Part shown: positions 7,206-13,360 of the stretch, in pieces
How the letters are laid out: every line of letters starts with the position of its first letter
Numbering within the stretch: the first letter of the stretch is position 1
DNA from: Chloroflexi bacterium RBG_16_68_14
Lineage (GTDB): Bacteria > Chloroflexota > Dehalococcoidia > DSTF01 > RBG-16-68-14
DNA length: 13,518 nucleotides
Direction of reading: 5' to 3'
NCBI GenBank assembly: GCA_001796995.1
Contig: MGOB01000057.1
Location: 1,684-15,201 of the forward strand
Notes under the pieces: model-generated
What the model saw: only the letters and a program-made list of their open reading frames with translations
The model's database searches: none
Told to the model about the DNA's origin: nothing
Program-made: the position numbers and the translations under genes

Positions 7206-7952
7206 ATGCCTCAGCTCGACATCGTCATCCCGGTCTACAACGAGGCCCACGTCCTGGCCGCCAGCGTCGAGAAGCTGCGGTCCTACCTCCAGGAGACGAG
7301 CTTCCCCTACACCTGGCGCATCGTCATCGCCAACAACGCCTCCACGGACCGGACGCTGGAGGTCGCCCGGGAGCTGTCGCGGCGCCTCGATGATGTGGCC
7401 GTGGATGTGGCCGTGCTCCACCTGCCACAGAAGGGGCGCGGACGCGCCCTCAAGAAGGCCTTGCTGGAGAGCGACGCCGACGCCATGAGTTACATGGATG
7501 TCGATCTCTCCACCGGCCTGGACGCGCTCCTCCCGCTCGCCCGCGCCGTGCTCGAGGAGGGGTACGACGTGGCGACCGGCTCGCGCATGGCGCGCGGCTC
7601 CCAGATCACGCGCTCGCTGCGGCGCGAGATCACCTCCCGGGGCCTCATCTTCCTCATCAAGCTGCTCTTCCTCTCCAAGCTCTCCGATACCCAGTGCGGC
7701 TTCAAGGCGATCACCCGCCAGGCCGCGCGCGAGCTGCTGCCGCTCGTCGAGAACGATGAGTGGTTCTTCGATACGGAGCTGCTGCTGCTGGCGGAGAAGG
7801 GCGGCTACCGCGTGAAGGACATCCCCGTCCTCTGGATCGAAGACCCAGACTCGCGCGTCGACGTGCTCAAGACCGTTCTGGAGGACCTGCAGGGCCTCCT
7901 GCGGATGCGCCTGAGGCGGATCCCCCGCCGCGGCGAAGCCGCCCCGCGCTGA
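7206..7952 (+). CDS. Family 2 glycosyltransferase, DPM1/ALG5-like
   Basis: A GT-A fold glycosyltransferase likely to transfer a sugar from a nucleotide donor to polyprenyl phosphate or another lipid acceptor. Counting from ATG 7206: DIVIPVYNEA begins near residue 4, NNASTDRT lies near 42-49, the metal-binding DVD is at 98-100, DTQCGFKA at 161-168 and WFFDTELL at 186-193, the typical order for dolichyl/polyprenyl-phosphate sugar transferases. At about 248 aa it lacks the C-terminal membrane spans of some relatives, so it would be a peripheral cytoplasmic enzyme; the C-terminus is basic. GTG 7203 is an equally possible start and sits at better spacing (7 nt) from GGAG at 7192-7195. It probably uses a product linked to the preceding GalT-like protein. 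Confidence 0.85.
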   Translation: MPQLDIVIPVYNEAHVLAASVEKLRSYLQETSFPYTWRIVIANNASTDRTLEVARELSRRLDDVAVDVAVLHLPQKGRGRALKKALLESDADAMSYMDVDLSTGLDALLPLARAVLEEGYDVATGSRMARGSQITRSLRREITSRGLIFLIKLLFLSKLSDTQCGFKAITRQAARELLPLVENDEWFFDTELLLLAEKGGYRVKDIPVLWIEDPDSRVDVLKTVLEDLQGLLRMRLRRIPRRGEAAPR

Positions 7953-7981
7953 CCTCTCTCCCAACGACCGCCGTGCGCCGG

Positions 7982-8003
7982 AACGCGCGAGCTCCCGTGC
8001 GTT
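7982..8003 (+). terminator. Weak terminator-like stem-loop after the glycosyltransferase gene
   Basis: AACGCGCG (7982-7989) can pair with CGTGCGTT (7996-8003) over 8 bp including one G-U pair, with a 6-nt loop. It sits 30 nt after the glycosyltransferase stop and before the next promoter, where an operon end is expected. No T-run follows, so a rho-independent terminator is not demonstrated. The rest of 7953-8070 shows no gene or other element that I can support. Confidence 0.2.
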
Positions 8004-8070
8004 GGCGCGTCATGGGCCGGGACGGAGAATCACGCGGCTCAATGAACCGTGCAGGCTCATCAGGTTTTGC

Positions 8071-8099
8071 TTGACAGTAGCGGAGACTGATGCTACGTT
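8071..8099 (+). promoter_or_regulatory. Strong sigma70-type promoter of the bc-complex operon
   Basis: TTGACA (8071-8076) is a perfect -35. After 17 nt comes TACGTT (8094-8099), preceded by TG one base upstream (8091-8092), an extended -10. Start near 8106 gives a leader of about 75 nt to the small ORF at 8181 and about 205 nt to the cytochrome b gene. Confidence 0.65.
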
Positions 8100-8128
8100 T
8101 ACGTTTGAGATTGCCTTCACAAGCCGCG

Positions 8129-8153
8129 GCGAACTCTGCTCAGCAGAGTTCGC
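8129..8153 (+). repeat. 25-bp perfect palindrome in the bc-operon leader
   Basis: Arms of 12 bp (8129-8140 and 8142-8153, left arm GCGAACTCTGCT) flank a single central C. As RNA it makes a 10-bp stem with a 5-nt loop, about 24-48 nt after the predicted transcription start. It is not followed by a T-run, so it may be an operator, an mRNA-stabilising 5' hairpin, or part of an attenuator. Confidence 0.7.
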
Positions 8154-8180
8154 GTCGGTTCTGGCAAGGGTGGGTAGCAA

Positions 8181-8285
8181 GTGCCATTTGTCGTTGGTGA
8201 CTTCGCCGAGCTAGGCGCCGTCTTCCTGACCGTGATGATCTCTCTCGCCGTCATGGTCGCTCTCGGGCGGTGGTGGGCGCGCTAG
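8181..8285 (+). CDS. 34-residue single-span membrane peptide
   Basis: GTG at 8181 opens a 34-codon frame ending TAG at 8283-8285. An in-frame TAG at 8175-8177 excludes any longer form. AAGGG at 8166-8170 is a modest ribosome-binding site. The peptide has an acidic N-terminal part (VGDFAEL), a hydrophobic stretch of about 18 residues (roughly 12-29, GAVFLTVMISLAVMVALG) and a basic/aromatic end (RWWAR), a layout typical of a small one-span membrane protein with the C-terminus in the cytoplasm. It lies 25 nt before the cytochrome b gene and after the operon promoter. By position it could be a small subunit or assembly factor of the complex, as b6f complexes have several one-helix subunits; I recognise no specific family. 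It could also be chance or a leader peptide. Confidence 0.5.
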   Translation: MPFVVGDFAELGAVFLTVMISLAVMVALGRWWAR

Positions 8286-8310
8286 TTCGAGCGCTAGTGA
8301 GGGGTTCCCC

Positions 8311-9066
8311 ATGGCTGTAACCGAACAACCGCGCGGCCCCAGGCTGGGGTCTTGGCTCTACGACAAGCTCTTTCACAACTACGTCTGGCGCTCTGTCTTC
8401 CGTTCCGGGTATCCCGACACCCCCCGCAACCAGATGCTGGCCATCGCCACCAACGTCTTCTTGCACCTCCACCCAACCCGCCTTCACAAGACGCACGTTA
8501 AGATCACGCACACCTATTGCCTGGGCGGCATCACCTTCTTCTTCTTCCTGGCGCTGACGGTCACCGGCGTGATGCTCATGTTCTACTACGTGCCGGGAGT
8601 GGACCGGGCGTACAGCGACATCGCCGCGCTGGAGACCAACGTCCGCTTCGGGATGCTGATGCGCAACCTGCACCGCTGGATGGCCCACGGCATGGTGATC
8701 ACGGTCTTCCTGCACATGATGCGCGTCTTCTACACGGGCGCCTACAAGCCGCCCCGGGAGTTCAACTGGGTGGTGGGCGTCATCCTGCTCGTGTTGACCC
8801 TGCTGCTCAGCTTCACCGGCTACCTGCTGCCCTGGGACCAACTCGCCATCTGGGCGGTCACCGTGGGCACCAACATGATCGGCTCGGCGCCGCTGCTGGG
8901 CGGTGAGACGCGCTACTTCCTCATCGGCGGCTTTGAGGTAGGCGACGCCGCCCTCATCCGTTTCTACACGCTGCACGTCATTGGCCTGCCGCTGCTGGCC
9001 GCCATCTTCATGGCGGTGCACTTCTGGCGCGTCCGCCGCGACGGCGGGCTGGCACGGCCCTTGTAA
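8311..9066 (+). CDS. qcrB: Cytochrome b6-like subunit of menaquinol:cytochrome c reductase
   Basis: The four-helix cytochrome b core that binds two b hemes and forms the quinone sites. Heme ligands are visible as H121/H135 in helix B and H222/H237 in helix D. Fourteen residues between the last pair is the b6/Bacillus spacing, against 13 in mitochondrial-type cytochrome b. C70 in YCLGGITFF, just before helix A, matches the Cys that covalently holds heme c_i/c_n in b6f and Bacillus QcrB. AYKPPREFNWVVG (144-156) and FTGYLLPWDQ (168-177) are family signatures. At 251 aa it is longer than the roughly 220 aa of classic b6, because of a 55-residue N-terminal section. GTGAGGGG (8297-8304) is 6 nt before the ATG. 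Integral membrane protein; first large gene of the operon. Confidence 0.93.
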   Translation: MAVTEQPRGPRLGSWLYDKLFHNYVWRSVFRSGYPDTPRNQMLAIATNVFLHLHPTRLHKTHVKITHTYCLGGITFFFFLALTVTGVMLMFYYVPGVDRAYSDIAALETNVRFGMLMRNLHRWMAHGMVITVFLHMMRVFYTGAYKPPREFNWVVGVILLVLTLLLSFTGYLLPWDQLAIWAVTVGTNMIGSAPLLGGETRYFLIGGFEVGDAALIRFYTLHVIGLPLLAAIFMAVHFWRVRRDGGLARPL

Positions 9067-9087
9067 ACGATCTGCTCCGAGGAGAGC

Positions 9088-10074
9088 ATGGCAGTAGATG
9101 CGCAGGCGGTAGCTCGAGGAGACGTAGCGGCCCGGCCCCGGAGGGAGCGGGAGCAGGAGCTGCTGGTCTGGCCGGACCTCGTCTTCATCGAGTTCATCGC
9201 CGCCGTGGTGTTCACGGTCACCTTCTTCGTCCTCTCGGTAGCGCTGAACGCGCCGCTGCTGAACCGGGCGAACCTCAATATCACGCCCAACCCGTCCAAG
9301 GCGCCCTGGTACTTCATGAACCTCCAGGAGCTGCTGCTCCATATGCACCCGGCGCTGGCCGGCGTCATCGTACCTACCATCGCCCTGCTGCTGCTGGCGG
9401 CGCTGCCCTACCTCGACCGCAAGGCGGAGGGACAGGGCGTCTACTTTGGCACGCCCAACGCGGTCAAGATCACCCTCTTCTCGGCCGCCTTCGCCGCCGT
9501 CTTCACCGCGGGGCTCATCCTGTACGACCAGGGCCGCCACGTCAACGTGGTCACCAACATCGCCCAGCACGTCGACAAGGACTGGGAGTGGCCGACGGTG
9601 CTGGCGCCCTTCCAGAACGTGCGTGCCATCCAGACAGGGTGGGAGTGGGAGATCCCGGTGCCGGAGGGCGTCCAGGTAGGCAGCGGCGAGCACGATGGCG
9701 AACTGAACTGGCCTCAGGATTTCGAGCACGTCCCCATGCCCTTCAACGGCACCAGCGGGCCGGACTGGATGCAGTGGGACAAGCCCGACTTTCTCCCAGG
9801 CTGGATGCAGGCGCTCTACTGGTACGACCTGAACCTGAACCTCCCTGCTTTCGTGGTGGAGCTGCTGATCCCGGTGGCGCTGATGGTGGGGCTGCCGGCC
9901 GCGCTGCTCTACCTCCTGAGACGCCTTGGCTGGCTCTATGGCGTCCATGACGCCGCCATCGCGCTCTTCACCGGGTTCATCAGCGTCTATGTCGTCCTTA
10001 CCATCATCGGCGCGGGCTTCCGGGGAGCGGGCCAGGATCTGGTGCTGCCCTGGGACGTGCCGCGCATCGATTAG
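9088..10074 (+). CDS. Cytochrome b subunit IV-like protein with large extramembrane insert
   Basis: The counterpart of the C-terminal half of cytochrome b (subunit IV), completing the quinol oxidation site. NPSKAPWYFMNLQELL (68-83) corresponds to the PEWY region but reads APWY, so the usual Qo glutamate is absent here. Predicted spans lie at about 29-53, 89-108, 126-146, 253-277 and 287-310. Between spans three and four is a soluble segment of about 100 residues, rich in Trp/Pro/Asp (about 147-250), not found in plant-type subunit IV. The C-terminus has FRGAGQDLVLPWD. At 328 aa it is twice the size of subunit IV (about 160 aa). GAGGAG at 9079-9084 precedes the ATG; the gene is 21 nt after cytochrome b. 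Confidence 0.85.
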   Translation: MAVDAQAVARGDVAARPRREREQELLVWPDLVFIEFIAAVVFTVTFFVLSVALNAPLLNRANLNITPNPSKAPWYFMNLQELLLHMHPALAGVIVPTIALLLLAALPYLDRKAEGQGVYFGTPNAVKITLFSAAFAAVFTAGLILYDQGRHVNVVTNIAQHVDKDWEWPTVLAPFQNVRAIQTGWEWEIPVPEGVQVGSGEHDGELNWPQDFEHVPMPFNGTSGPDWMQWDKPDFLPGWMQALYWYDLNLNLPAFVVELLIPVALMVGLPAALLYLLRRLGWLYGVHDAAIALFTGFISVYVVLTIIGAGFRGAGQDLVLPWDVPRID

Positions 10075-10086
10075 GGGTGATAGCGA

Positions 10087-10809
10087 ATGGCTGAGCAAGA
10101 GAAACGAGAGGAAGCTGCGGAAGAGCCGGCCGCGCCGGTTGAAGGAGAGACGGGCGAGGCTCTGGAGGCCGAGGCTGCTCAGGCGGCTGAGGGCGCCGTC
10201 GTGGAGGAGCGGAGGCCCGCCCGCGCCCAGCGGGAGGTGGCGCCGGCCGGCCCCTCCAGCGCCATCGTGGTGCCGCGCAGGACGCCCGGCCAGCCCGTGG
10301 TGTCTCGCCGGGGCATCCTGCGCCTTGGCTTCTGGAGCAGCCTGGGCGCCATCATCGCTGGCGGGGCGGCGGCCGGGCTGGACCTCTTCTATCCACGAGG
10401 CGTCACCGGCTTCGGCGGCAAGGTAACCGTCAGCGCGAGCGATATCCCGCCGCCGGGGCAGAAGAAAGAGATTCCGGAGGGCCGGTTCTGGCTGGCCAAC
10501 CTGACGGAGGAGCAGGGCGGGCCCGGCCTGCTCGCCCTCTGGTGGAAGTGTCCCCACCTGGGGTGCACGGTGCCCTGGGTGCCCGCCTTCGTCTGGCCCG
10601 ACCCCACCACGGGCGCGCCCAAGCAGGGCTGGTACCGTTGCCCCTGCCACGGCTCCACCTATACCGATGCGGGCATCCGGGTCTACGGCCCGGCGCCGCG
10701 CTCGCTGGACACGATGGCGCTGACAGTGGACAACGGCAATGTCATCGTCGATACCGGCAACATTACGCCCGGCGGGCCGGACAACCCGGGCCGGGCGGTT
10801 CGGCTCTAG
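10087..10809 (+). CDS. qcrA: Rieske 2Fe-2S subunit of the bc complex
   Basis: The Rieske protein takes the first electron from quinol and passes it to cytochrome c. Cluster ligands are C155 and H157 in CPHLGC and C185 and H188 in CPCHGS, with C160-C187 as the expected disulfide. SRRGILRLGF (73-82) followed by a hydrophobic stretch (about 82-100) is a Tat-type signal/anchor. About 70 residues of Ala/Glu/Pro-rich acidic sequence precede this and would remain in the cytoplasm. Twenty-four residues separate the two cluster loops, longer than the usual 13-17, owing to a Pro/Trp-rich insertion (about 161-184). It sits 12 nt after the subunit IV gene. Confidence 0.94.
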   Translation: MAEQEKREEAAEEPAAPVEGETGEALEAEAAQAAEGAVVEERRPARAQREVAPAGPSSAIVVPRRTPGQPVVSRRGILRLGFWSSLGAIIAGGAAAGLDLFYPRGVTGFGGKVTVSASDIPPPGQKKEIPEGRFWLANLTEEQGGPGLLALWWKCPHLGCTVPWVPAFVWPDPTTGAPKQGWYRCPCHGSTYTDAGIRVYGPAPRSLDTMALTVDNGNVIVDTGNITPGGPDNPGRAVRL

Positions 10810-10845
10810 AAAACCGAGACAAGGAAGCGTGCGCAAAGGAAGCGG

Positions 10846-13119
10846 ATGAACACCGGCAAGCAGATCAACGCCATGGTGGTCGTCCTCTTCCTGACCCTCA
10901 TCACCCTGGGAGCGTATACCATCTGGGACCCCCTCCGCTCCGACACGGCCGAGGAGGAGCAAGTGGAGATGGCCGTGGAGCGGGGCGCTACCACCTTCGC
11001 CCTCAACTGCCGTCTCTGCCACGGCGACCGGGGCGAAGGCGGTGTCGACGGCGGCCGCCTGCCCGCGGCGCTTCCCTTGAACGTCGACCGTCTCCAGGGC
11101 ATCCAGGACGGGGCGTTCAGCCAGCCCGCCTACGATGCCGCCTTCAAGCTGGTGAGCAATACCATCATGTGCGGACGGGCGGGCACCTCCATGCCCACCT
11201 GGGGCCAGTCGCAGGGCGGTGCCCTCAGCACGGAGCAGATCCGGCAGCTCGCCCTGCTCATCACGCTGGGCAGGTGGGAGCTCGCCCAGGAGCACGCCGA
11301 CGAGATCGACGCTATGGCCACCGAACACGCCACCGTGCAGATGCCCGACGGCTCCTTCGGCGCCAGCGACACTGAGCTCATCGTCAGCAACGCCAGCCTC
11401 TTCAGCTTGGGCCAGTACATCCGCATCGATGACGAGCGGCTGCGGGTGCGCCAGAACGAGCTGGAAGTGCAACGGGGCGCCGACGGCACCGAGGCGTCAT
11501 CGCACGAGTCGGGCGCGCTCGTTCTCCGCGCCGAGGGCGGAGCGTTTATCGATACCGGCGAGACGCTGCGGCACTCGGTCGAGCCGGAGGACTCCGTGCT
11601 GGTGGTGAACGACCTGAAGGGCTTCACCGTGGGCGACACCCTACGGCTCGGCAGTGAGGCAGTACGGATCGTCGATATCGTGACCGGGCTGCCCACCACT
11701 GGGCAGCGCCTCGCCGAGGAGATCGGCCGCACTGCCGACGAGCTCCTGGTGAGCGGGGCGGACGCTATCGAGGTGGGTACCCTCATCCGGGTCCACGGGG
11801 AGCTGATGGAGGTAGTCGCCATCCGTGACGACGGGGAGAGCGGCAACGCGCTGGAGGCCGGCATCTCCGCAACCGACCGGCGCATCTCAGTCAATGATCC
11901 GGGCTTGTTCGGCGAGGGCTATGTCCTGCGCCTGGGTGAGGAGCTGGTGGAAGTGCAGGGGCCGGTCGAGACCGGCCAGGCCCTGGGAGAGTCCGTAGGG
12001 CGCGCGGAGACGACTCTCGCCGTCAGCGGCACGCAAGGCATCGAGGCGGGCATGGTGATCCGCATAGGAAGAGAGCTGCTGCGTGTGACCGAGGTTCTCG
12101 AGCCGGCGCGCCTGGAGATCGAGCGCGCCGCGGACGATACCCAGGCGGCGTCCCACCGTTCCGGCACGGCCTTCGTCAGGCTGGTCGAAGGAGCGGAAGA
12201 AGGGGAGACCGTCGAGCAGCCCACCGGCCAGAAGCTACTGGAGGCGGTTGGCCCGGATGGCACTCTGGTCACCGTCAGTGGCACCACGGGCGTCTCCGTC
12301 GGCGGGACCTTCCAACTGGGTGACGAGCTGGTGCGCATCGTGAACAGCCGGCCGGCGAGGCTCCGGGTGGAGCGGGGCGTGGAGCGCACCAGCCGGGACG
12401 GCCATGCGCGGCGGGTGCCCCTCTACGAGGCCAACCTGCTGGTCGTCGAGCGGGGCGTGGGCGGCACCCAGCCGCAGGCGCACAGCGAAGGAGAGCAGGC
12501 GTTCCTCACTGTGGTGGAGGTGAAGCGCGCGGCAGGTGGCTCCAAGCTGGAAGTCCACAGCAAGAACGCGGAGATCTTCCTGGGGCACCGGCTCATCATG
12601 GAGCGGGGTGTCCTCGGCTCAGAGGCGGCGGAGCACCCCAGCGGTGCCCTGGTGCTCAACTTCCCGCCAGCGCCGGAGGGCCCCACCATCACCCAAGAGG
12701 CGTGCGGCCAGCGGGCCGTCGCGCCTGCCCCGGAGACGCCTGCTGGGCCGACGCAGACACCGGTGGCGGGGGCGCAGGAGGTGGTCATCTCCCTCTCGGA
12801 GTGGTCGGTGAGCCCCGATCCGGCAACCATCGCTGACGGCCCCGTCACCTTCCAGGTGAGCAACGAGGGCGTCGCCGTCCACAACTTCCGCGTATTCGCC
12901 ACCGACCTGGCGCCGGACAGCCTGCCGGTGGCGGTAGACCGGGTGGATGAGGAGAGCGACCAACTGGACGTCGTGGGTGGCATCGCGGGGGCGATACCGG
13001 CGGGCACAAGCCAAACGGTGGCGGTGGACCTGCCTCCCGGCAGCTACGTCCTCGTCTGCAACGTTCCCACGCACTACCAGACCGGCATGTTCGTCGGCTT
13101 CCAGGTAACCGCCCCGTAG
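10846..13119 (+). CDS. Membrane-anchored cytochrome c / beta-repeat / cupredoxin fusion protein
   Basis: A 757-residue electron-transfer protein closing the bc operon. An N-terminal span (about 9-27) anchors it. A class I cytochrome c domain (about 40-145) has heme motif CRLCH at 55-59 and likely axial M116 in GTSMPTWG. Residues 163-604 are a repeat array: six 39-residue units (starting 163, 237, 285, 332, 376, 460) and five shorter units of about 22 residues with the pattern LxVERGxxGTxAxxHxSGALV (206, 423, 506, 531, 583). A Pro/Thr-rich linker (about 606-643) leads to a cupredoxin domain (644-757) with all type 1 copper ligands: H679, C738, H743 and M748. It may hand electrons from the complex via heme to a tethered copper domain. 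AAGGA at 10836-10840 lies 5 nt before the ATG; the gap to the Rieske gene is 36 nt. Domain calls are firm; the electron route is inference. Confidence 0.9.
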   Translation: MNTGKQINAMVVVLFLTLITLGAYTIWDPLRSDTAEEEQVEMAVERGATTFALNCRLCHGDRGEGGVDGGRLPAALPLNVDRLQGIQDGAFSQPAYDAAFKLVSNTIMCGRAGTSMPTWGQSQGGALSTEQIRQLALLITLGRWELAQEHADEIDAMATEHATVQMPDGSFGASDTELIVSNASLFSLGQYIRIDDERLRVRQNELEVQRGADGTEASSHESGALVLRAEGGAFIDTGETLRHSVEPEDSVLVVNDLKGFTVGDTLRLGSEAVRIVDIVTGLPTTGQRLAEEIGRTADELLVSGADAIEVGTLIRVHGELMEVVAIRDDGESGNALEAGISATDRRISVNDPGLFGEGYVLRLGEELVEVQGPVETGQALGESVGRAETTLAVSGTQGIEAGMVIRIGRELLRVTEVLEPARLEIERAADDTQAASHRSGTAFVRLVEGAEEGETVEQPTGQKLLEAVGPDGTLVTVSGTTGVSVGGTFQLGDELVRIVNSRPARLRVERGVERTSRDGHARRVPLYEANLLVVERGVGGTQPQAHSEGEQAFLTVVEVKRAAGGSKLEVHSKNAEIFLGHRLIMERGVLGSEAAEHPSGALVLNFPPAPEGPTITQEACGQRAVAPAPETPAGPTQTPVAGAQEVVISLSEWSVSPDPATIADGPVTFQVSNEGVAVHNFRVFATDLAPDSLPVAVDRVDEESDQLDVVGGIAGAIPAGTSQTVAVDLPPGSYVLVCNVPTHYQTGMFVGFQVTAP
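11332..12657 (+). repeat. Coding repeat array: six 39-residue and five about 22-residue units
   Basis: Six 39-residue units align without gaps at 11332-11448, 11554-11670, 11698-11814, 11839-11955, 11971-12087 and 12223-12339. The shared pattern is TGQxLxExVG, five variable residues, LxVSGxxGxxVGxxIRLGxELxRV. The first unit keeps only the second half of the pattern clearly. Shorter ERG-type units follow some of them at 11461-11526, 12112-12177, 12361-12426, 12436-12507 and 12592-12657. The DNA copies are diverged, so this is an old protein repeat, not a recent DNA duplication. The alternation of beta-strand-like segments and Gly turns suggests a beta-rich spacer or adhesion-like module. Confidence 0.75.
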
Positions 13120-13138
13120 GGCGCGGGCAGCGGACCGC

Positions 13139-13168
13139 TTGACGCCCTCTGGCGCCGTTGGCTAGACT
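13139..13168 (+). promoter_or_regulatory. Promoter of the desulforedoxin-like gene pair
   Basis: TTGACG (13139-13144) and TAGACT (13163-13168) are separated by 18 nt. The -10 lies in the same GCTAGACT 8-mer (13161-13168) as the purF promoter. Transcription would begin near 13175, inside the inverted repeat that follows. Confidence 0.6.
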
Positions 13169-13172
13169 CAGG

Positions 13173-13202
13173 TACGGGACGGGCCTGCGGGCGCGTCCCG
13201 TA
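13173..13202 (+). repeat. Perfect 9-bp inverted repeat at the transcript start
   Basis: TACGGGACG (13173-13181) and CGTCCCGTA (13194-13202) are exact reverse complements with a 12-nt GC-rich loop. The repeat begins about at the predicted transcription start, 20 nt before the first gene's start codon. It may be an operator, a stabilising 5' hairpin, or a hairpin that ends transcripts of the preceding operon; there is no T-run. Confidence 0.6.
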
Positions 13203-13222
13203 GCATCGCTAGGAGCGGACGC

Positions 13223-13342
13223 ATGGCGAACCAGGTAGGCAAGCGATATCAGTGCACCAAGTGCGGGACCGAGATGATCGTCACCAAGGGCGGCGACGGC
13301 CAGATCTTATGCTGCGGGCAGCCCATGCAGCAGAAGCAGTGA
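13223..13342 (+). CDS. Desulforedoxin-like mini-protein 1 (39 aa)
   Basis: The frame encodes a 39-residue protein with C11-x-x-C14 and adjacent C30-C31, the four-cysteine iron-binding pattern of desulforedoxin and of the N-terminal domain of desulfoferrodoxin (CxxCG...CCGxPM). It is close in size to the 36-residue desulforedoxin and probably binds one Fe(Cys)4 centre per subunit. It has no signal peptide, so it should be cytoplasmic. AGGAG (13211-13215) is 7 nt before the ATG. Likely role is electron transfer or redox/oxidative-stress defence, or simply a zinc-ribbon-like fold if Zn replaces Fe. First gene of a two-gene unit with its own promoter. Confidence 0.85.
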   Translation: MANQVGKRYQCTKCGTEMIVTKGGDGQILCCGQPMQQKQ

Positions 13343-13360
13343 CGTCAGAGAGGTGGTGGC

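Noticed and set aside
8002..8214. A 70-codon plus-strand frame spanning the bc-operon promoter and palindrome
   Set aside because: It would read through the promoter at 8071-8099 and the palindrome at 8129-8153. It has no motif, and it overlaps the start of the better supported small membrane frame at 8181.
8301..8310. GGGGttCCCC directly before the cytochrome b ATG, considered as a hairpin hiding the ribosome-binding site
   Set aside because: A 2-nt loop cannot close the full stem, so the structure is unlikely to be stable; it is a simple ribosome-binding site with chance symmetry.
8251..11472. A 1073-codon open frame on the minus strand
   Set aside because: It lies antisense to cytochrome b, subunit IV, Rieske and the cytochrome c fusion, all of which are clear genes. 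Its translation is low-complexity His/Arg/Asp/Gly-rich sequence typical of an antisense shadow in GC-rich DNA.
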